A DNA stretch of 8,672 nt from Thermoplasmatota archaeon (GTDB taxonomy: Archaea; Thermoplasmatota; Penumbrarchaeia; Penumbrarchaeales; Penumbrarchaeaceae), in assembly GCA_030591285.1 (NCBI GenBank), contig JAUVBH010000053.1, positions 1 to 8,672 of the forward strand. The letters run 5' to 3'. Shown one piece after another: positions 6,470 to 8,672 of this stretch. A program made the translations under genes and the position numbers. The number at the start of each line of letters is the position of its first letter. Positions within the stretch are counted from its first letter, which is position 1. Below the pieces are notes generated by a model. The model saw only the letters and a list, made by a program, of their open reading frames with translations, did no database searches and was not told the DNA's origin.

Positions 6470-6892
6470 ATGACCGAAGAAAGGATTAGACTGGGTTTCG
6501 TCGTATCGGAATTCAATTTCGACGTAACCACAATGATGCTTGAAAGAGCAAAGGCCCATGCAGAGTTCCTTGGGTGCGAGATCGGTTTGGAGGTCTTCGT
6601 CCCAGGCGTTTACGATCTACCCTTCGCCCTGAAGAAACTCATCGCAAGGGACGATATTGACGGCGTTGTGGCACTGGGTGCTGTTATCGAGGGAGAGACC
6701 GACCATGATGAGGTTGTGATCCAGCATGCAGCAAGGAAGATAATCGATATATCTCTCGAATCTGGAAAGCCTGCTGGACTGGGTATCACCGGTCCTGGGA
6801 TGACCAGAAGTCAAGCCCAGGCCAGAATAGAGAATGCAAAAACTGCTGTTGAAGCATGTGTTAAATTGATCCAGAACACCAAGGACCTGTAG
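6470..6892 (+). CDS. ribH: 6,7-dimethyl-8-ribityllumazine synthase
   Basis: This 140-aa enzyme condenses 3,4-dihydroxy-2-butanone 4-phosphate (made by the RibB domain upstream) with 5-amino-6-ribitylamino-uracil to give lumazine, the substrate of the adjacent RibC. Family motifs are SEFN (13-16, the pyrimidine-binding aromatic), VPGVYDLPFALKKLI (44-58), ALGAVIEGETDHDEVV (68-83, with the proposed general-base histidine H79), and GLGITGPGMTRSQAQAR (103-119). Length and order are normal for archaeal RibH, which usually assembles into pentamers or 60-mer shells. It is the last gene of the operon. Its stop lies 27 bases from the end of the convergent proteasome gene. No obvious T-rich terminator is seen in that gap. 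Confidence 0.96.
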   Translation: MTEERIRLGFVVSEFNFDVTTMMLERAKAHAEFLGCEIGLEVFVPGVYDLPFALKKLIARDDIDGVVALGAVIEGETDHDEVVIQHAARKIIDISLESGKPAGLGITGPGMTRSQAQARIENAKTAVEACVKLIQNTKDL

Positions 6893-6919
6893 GTCTTTGG
6901 ATGTATGGTGATCGGGGTA

Positions 6920-7894
6920 TCATTTCAAAGCTTCAATTGCCTTGATGATCCGCTCGGCCGTTGCTTTGCCGATACCTTTGATCTCCATTAGCTCATCGAA
7001 ATATGCTTTTTTCAAGCCATCAAGGTCCTTGAACCTCTTCACCAGTTCCTTCTTTCCATCGGGAGATATTTTCGGGACTGTGTCCAGGAACTCCTTCAGC
7101 TGTTTATCTGTGGCAGGGGCCTTTTTCTTTTCAACAGCCTTCTTTTTTGGAGCTGGCTTGCTCTTTGTCTTCTTGGTCGTGACAGATTTGATAAGTTTAT
7201 CGAAATCCTTTGGATCATCAAGATCGATCCTCTCGAACCCATCGTCTGTCAGAATGTGGATCTCTTCTCCTTTCTGATCATCCTTGGGTCTTTCGGCCAG
7301 GGTTTCTTTGAGTATACCCAAGGCCATCTGGATCGCTTGCTCTTTGGTCATCCCCGCCTTAAAAGTGGTTTCCAGTATCTCAACTGCTTTTTGGGCACCC
7401 TTGCCAATTGCAGCAGCCGTTCTCTCATGGAAAACCCCTGATGGATCGGTTTCATAAAGATGATACCCTGTCGGGTCCTTTCCTCCGATAATAAGGGCGG
7501 TACCGAAAGGTCTCACACCCTCGTATCTTGTGTAGACCTCGTAGATCTTGGATATCCACAAGACAAGGTTCCTGATGTCCGGTTTCTCTCCATATTTCTT
7601 GGATTCTTCCTGGGCTTTTTCCCTAAGTATATCGATAAGAACCCTTGCATCAGCTATCAATCCGGATGCAACCGCTCCGACGTCCGATGTGATCTTGAAG
7701 AATTTCTCAAGATTTTTCTCCTCGATCAAGGGACTGAAGATAGATTTATCAATTGTGAACAGTATTCCATTTTTGAAGGTGATGCCCAGTGCCAGTCCAC
7801 CTCTTTTTATGGCTTCCCTTGCATATTCGACCTGGTAGACCCTGCCCTCGGGTGAGAACACGGTTGCTGCTTGATCATAGTGGTCCTTTTCCAT
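6920..7894 (-). CDS. psmA: 20S proteasome alpha subunit with C-terminal helix-hairpin-helix extension
   Basis: Residues 1 to about 238 are an archaeal proteasome alpha subunit, which forms the outer gate ring of the 20S particle. It shows the gating N-terminus (YDQAATVFSPEGRVYQVEYAREA, split at 6-16 and 17-28), SGLIADARVL (77-86), EGVRPFG (125-131) and IGKGAQKAVE (163-172). K64 (in NLEK) aligns with the Thermoplasma pocket lysine that receives the C-termini of ATPase regulators, so docking of PAN-like partners should be kept. Family members are usually about 230-260 aa; this one has 324. A Lys/Ala/Pro-rich linker (about 240-262) leads to a helical domain (263-324) ending in LMEIKGIGKATAERIIKAI, a helix-hairpin-helix with the GIG hairpin. 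ATG 7894 has AAGGTG 6 bases upstream and lies 16 bases after the stop of the preceding gene, so the two are probably co-transcribed. No beta subunit or ATPase gene is in the window. Confidence 0.96.
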   Translation of the reverse strand: MEKDHYDQAATVFSPEGRVYQVEYAREAIKRGGLALGITFKNGILFTIDKSIFSPLIEEKNLEKFFKITSDVGAVASGLIADARVLIDILREKAQEESKKYGEKPDIRNLVLWISKIYEVYTRYEGVRPFGTALIIGGKDPTGYHLYETDPSGVFHERTAAAIGKGAQKAVEILETTFKAGMTKEQAIQMALGILKETLAERPKDDQKGEEIHILTDDGFERIDLDDPKDFDKLIKSVTTKKTKSKPAPKKKAVEKKKAPATDKQLKEFLDTVPKISPDGKKELVKRFKDLDGLKKAYFDELMEIKGIGKATAERIIKAIEALK

Positions 7895-7910
7895 TTTTCA
7901 CACCTTGAGA

Positions 7911-8477
7911 TCACTGCTCGGTAGCAGCTTCTTTCTTCTCTTTGAAAATATTTTTCCAGAAGGACCTCTTTTCCCCGGCAACGAGTTCCGATCCCTCCTC
8001 CTCATTTTCATCTGATGCGGATGGAAGGGCACCTCTTACCTTTCTCGGGGGAAGCTCTTTCTCTCCTGTTTCAAATGGCACCAGGTCCTCGGGGGGTGGC
8101 AGCTCTTCTCCATATTTGTTCTGGTAGATCCTCTTCAGGGATTCCGATGTGGAAGCACCTATTGACAGGTAGTCCACTTCCTTCTCGATCTCCTCTATGG
8201 TCAAAGATGACCTTTTGGACCAGGGTTTATAGGCAACAGCCAACTGCTGTTTCTTTGGAGCCTCTCCTGCATCCTTCTTGACCTCTTCCTCTGGTCTGTC
8301 GTCATCCTTGATCTTAACAGGGTATCCAAGCTCCTTAAGCTCGAATTTGTATGGTCTGAGCCTTTCTTTCAGCTCATCCTTTGTGATCTTTCCCTGTTTG
8401 AAGGCCTTGAAGTACTTGTTGTAGGTCTTCTGGGCCTCCTTGAGCCTCTTCTTATGTTGTTTATCGTCCTGAGCCAA
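7911..8477 (-). CDS. Uncharacterised charged protein upstream of psmA
   Basis: I do not recognise a family for this 188-aa protein. Residues 1 to about 55 are highly charged and helical. They include YFKAFKQGKITKDELKERL, a short helix pair resembling the SHOCT-type motif (aromatic, G-K-I-T, D-E-L). Residues about 58-78 are acidic/basic and probably disordered. The middle (about 79-120) is more ordered: YKPWSKRS, then a helix with IEEIEKEVDYLSIG and LKRIYQNKYGEELPPP. The rest is Pro/Glu/Ser-rich and ends with an aromatic-basic patch (RSFWKNIFKEKKE). It has no signal peptide or membrane helix. The TTG start is fixed by GGAGGT 6 bases upstream. Its position as first gene of a two-gene unit with the proteasome alpha subunit suggests a link to proteasome function or simply shared expression; this is inference. 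Confidence 0.8.
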   Translation of the reverse strand: MAQDDKQHKKRLKEAQKTYNKYFKAFKQGKITKDELKERLRPYKFELKELGYPVKIKDDDRPEEEVKKDAGEAPKKQQLAVAYKPWSKRSSLTIEEIEKEVDYLSIGASTSESLKRIYQNKYGEELPPPEDLVPFETGEKELPPRKVRGALPSASDENEEEGSELVAGEKRSFWKNIFKEKKEAATEQ

Positions 8478-8483
8478 AACGAT

Positions 8484-8489
8484 ACCTCC
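8484..8489 (-). promoter_or_regulatory. Ribosome-binding site deciding a TTG start
   Basis: On the minus strand GGAGGT is followed after 6 bases (ATCGTT) by TTG at 8477-8475. This is a textbook archaeal Shine-Dalgarno distance. No ATG or GTG is as well placed, so the non-standard start is well supported. Confidence 0.75.
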
Positions 8490-8520
8490 AGGGAGTGCGG
8501 TAGAACGACAAGGTCACAGT

Positions 8521-8538
8521 CGATATAATAGTTTTCTT
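8521..8538 (-). promoter_or_regulatory. Promoter (TATA box with upstream A-rich element) of the psmA unit
   Basis: On the minus strand AAGAAAAC is followed by TATTATATCG. It fits a TFB-recognition element plus box A. A transcript starting about 25-27 bases downstream (near 8500) would have a leader of roughly 20-25 bases containing the GGAGGT site. The spacing is consistent for the whole chain of signals. Confidence 0.6.
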
Positions 8539-8567
8539 TGAATGCATAGAACCGTCACACCAAGAAT

Positions 8568-8583
8568 GCACCTCTTTAGGTGC
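8568..8583. repeat. Short perfect hairpin / inverted repeat in the intergenic region
   Basis: GCACCT and AGGTGC form a perfect 6-bp inverted repeat around a CTTT loop. A T/G wobble can extend the stem by one pair. It lies about 30 bases upstream of the minus-strand TATA box and about 25 bases upstream of the possible plus-strand TATA-like element. It could be an operator shared by divergent promoters, or a terminator-like stem. No T-run follows on either strand. Confidence 0.45.
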
Positions 8584-8604
8584 GAAGAAATCCCTATTCC
8601 CACA

Positions 8605-8617
8605 ACGATTAAATACG
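8605..8617 (+). promoter_or_regulatory. Possible outward-facing promoter toward the right edge
   Basis: ACGATTAAATACG resembles an archaeal TFB-recognition element plus TATA box on the plus strand. A start about 26 bases downstream would fall near 8637-8640, leaving only some 35 bases of transcript in the window. That stretch (GC-rich, with CTCCCCTGAG) has no start codon or recognisable RNA. A second AT-rich candidate (TTTTATAG, 8623-8630) is nearby. The downstream gene, if any, is outside the window. Confidence 0.3.
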
Positions 8618-8672
8618 GCTTGTTTTATAGCGCCCTTCCGCTCCCCTGAGCGTACAGGAATCTCGATAAACC

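Noticed and set aside
6041..6559. 172-codon open frame on the minus strand across ribC and the start of ribH
   Set aside because: It is antisense to two strongly conserved enzymes, has no recognisable motifs and no start signals of its own.
6893..6919. Terminator between the convergent ribH and psmA genes
   Set aside because: The 27-base gap has no oligo-T stretch or stem on either strand, so nothing could be supported.
8462..8671. Long open minus-strand frame through the right-end intergenic region
   Set aside because: It runs through the TATA box and ribosome-binding site of the downstream gene, has no suitable start, and its translation looks random.
1..8672. tRNA genes, CRISPR repeats, insertion sequences and other mobile-element marks
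   Set aside because: By eye I found no cloverleaf-like segments, no regularly spaced repeats, no transposase or integrase motifs and no terminal inverted repeats; composition looks even across the window.

Overview
The window looks like a piece of a euryarchaeal chromosome. The evidence is a 20S proteasome alpha subunit, the archaea-specific riboflavin synthase, a RibL-type FAD synthetase, a surface protein ending in a PGF-CTERM-like sorting signal, TATA-type promoters and the frequent use of AGG/AGA arginine and ATA isoleucine codons. The PGF-CTERM variant and the RibB-RibL fusion would fit a Thermoplasmata-related lineage. That placement is inference, because no rRNA or informational marker is present. 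Apart from two small gaps the window is densely coded.

Layout. Positions 1-287 (minus) hold the 5' part of a Rossmann-fold NAD-dependent epimerase/dehydratase that runs off the left edge. A 138-base divergent spacer separates it from a plus-strand pair: a PGF-CTERM-anchored beta-sandwich surface protein (426-1370) and, three bases on, a secreted membrane-anchored Ntn-hydrolase of the phospholipase B-like/C45 type (1374-3140). A three-zinc-ribbon protein (3180-3707) and a TPR protein (3758-4684) follow on the same strand, each after a short gap.

Positions 4743-6892 are a riboflavin/FAD operon. Its first gene is a fusion of 3,4-dihydroxy-2-butanone 4-phosphate synthase (RibB) with a RibL-type FAD synthetase. 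Archaeal riboflavin synthase (RibC) overlaps its stop codon, and lumazine synthase (RibH) comes last. RibB makes the four-carbon unit, RibH joins it to the pyrimidine to give lumazine, RibC dismutates lumazine to riboflavin, and the RibL domain would adenylylate FMN to FAD. The pyrimidine branch and the riboflavin kinase are not in this window. A perfect 8-bp inverted repeat sits directly upstream of the operon TATA box and is a good operator candidate.

The right end carries a minus-strand pair: an unrecognised, partly disordered 188-aa protein (8477-7911) followed by the proteasome alpha subunit (7894-6920). The alpha subunit is longer than usual. After a Lys/Pro/Ala-rich linker it carries a C-terminal helix-hairpin-helix domain, a type normally found in DNA-binding proteins. 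This is the most unusual protein architecture in the window. The last 195 bases hold the promoter of this pair, a short perfect hairpin, and a possible outward-facing promoter for a transcript beyond the right edge.
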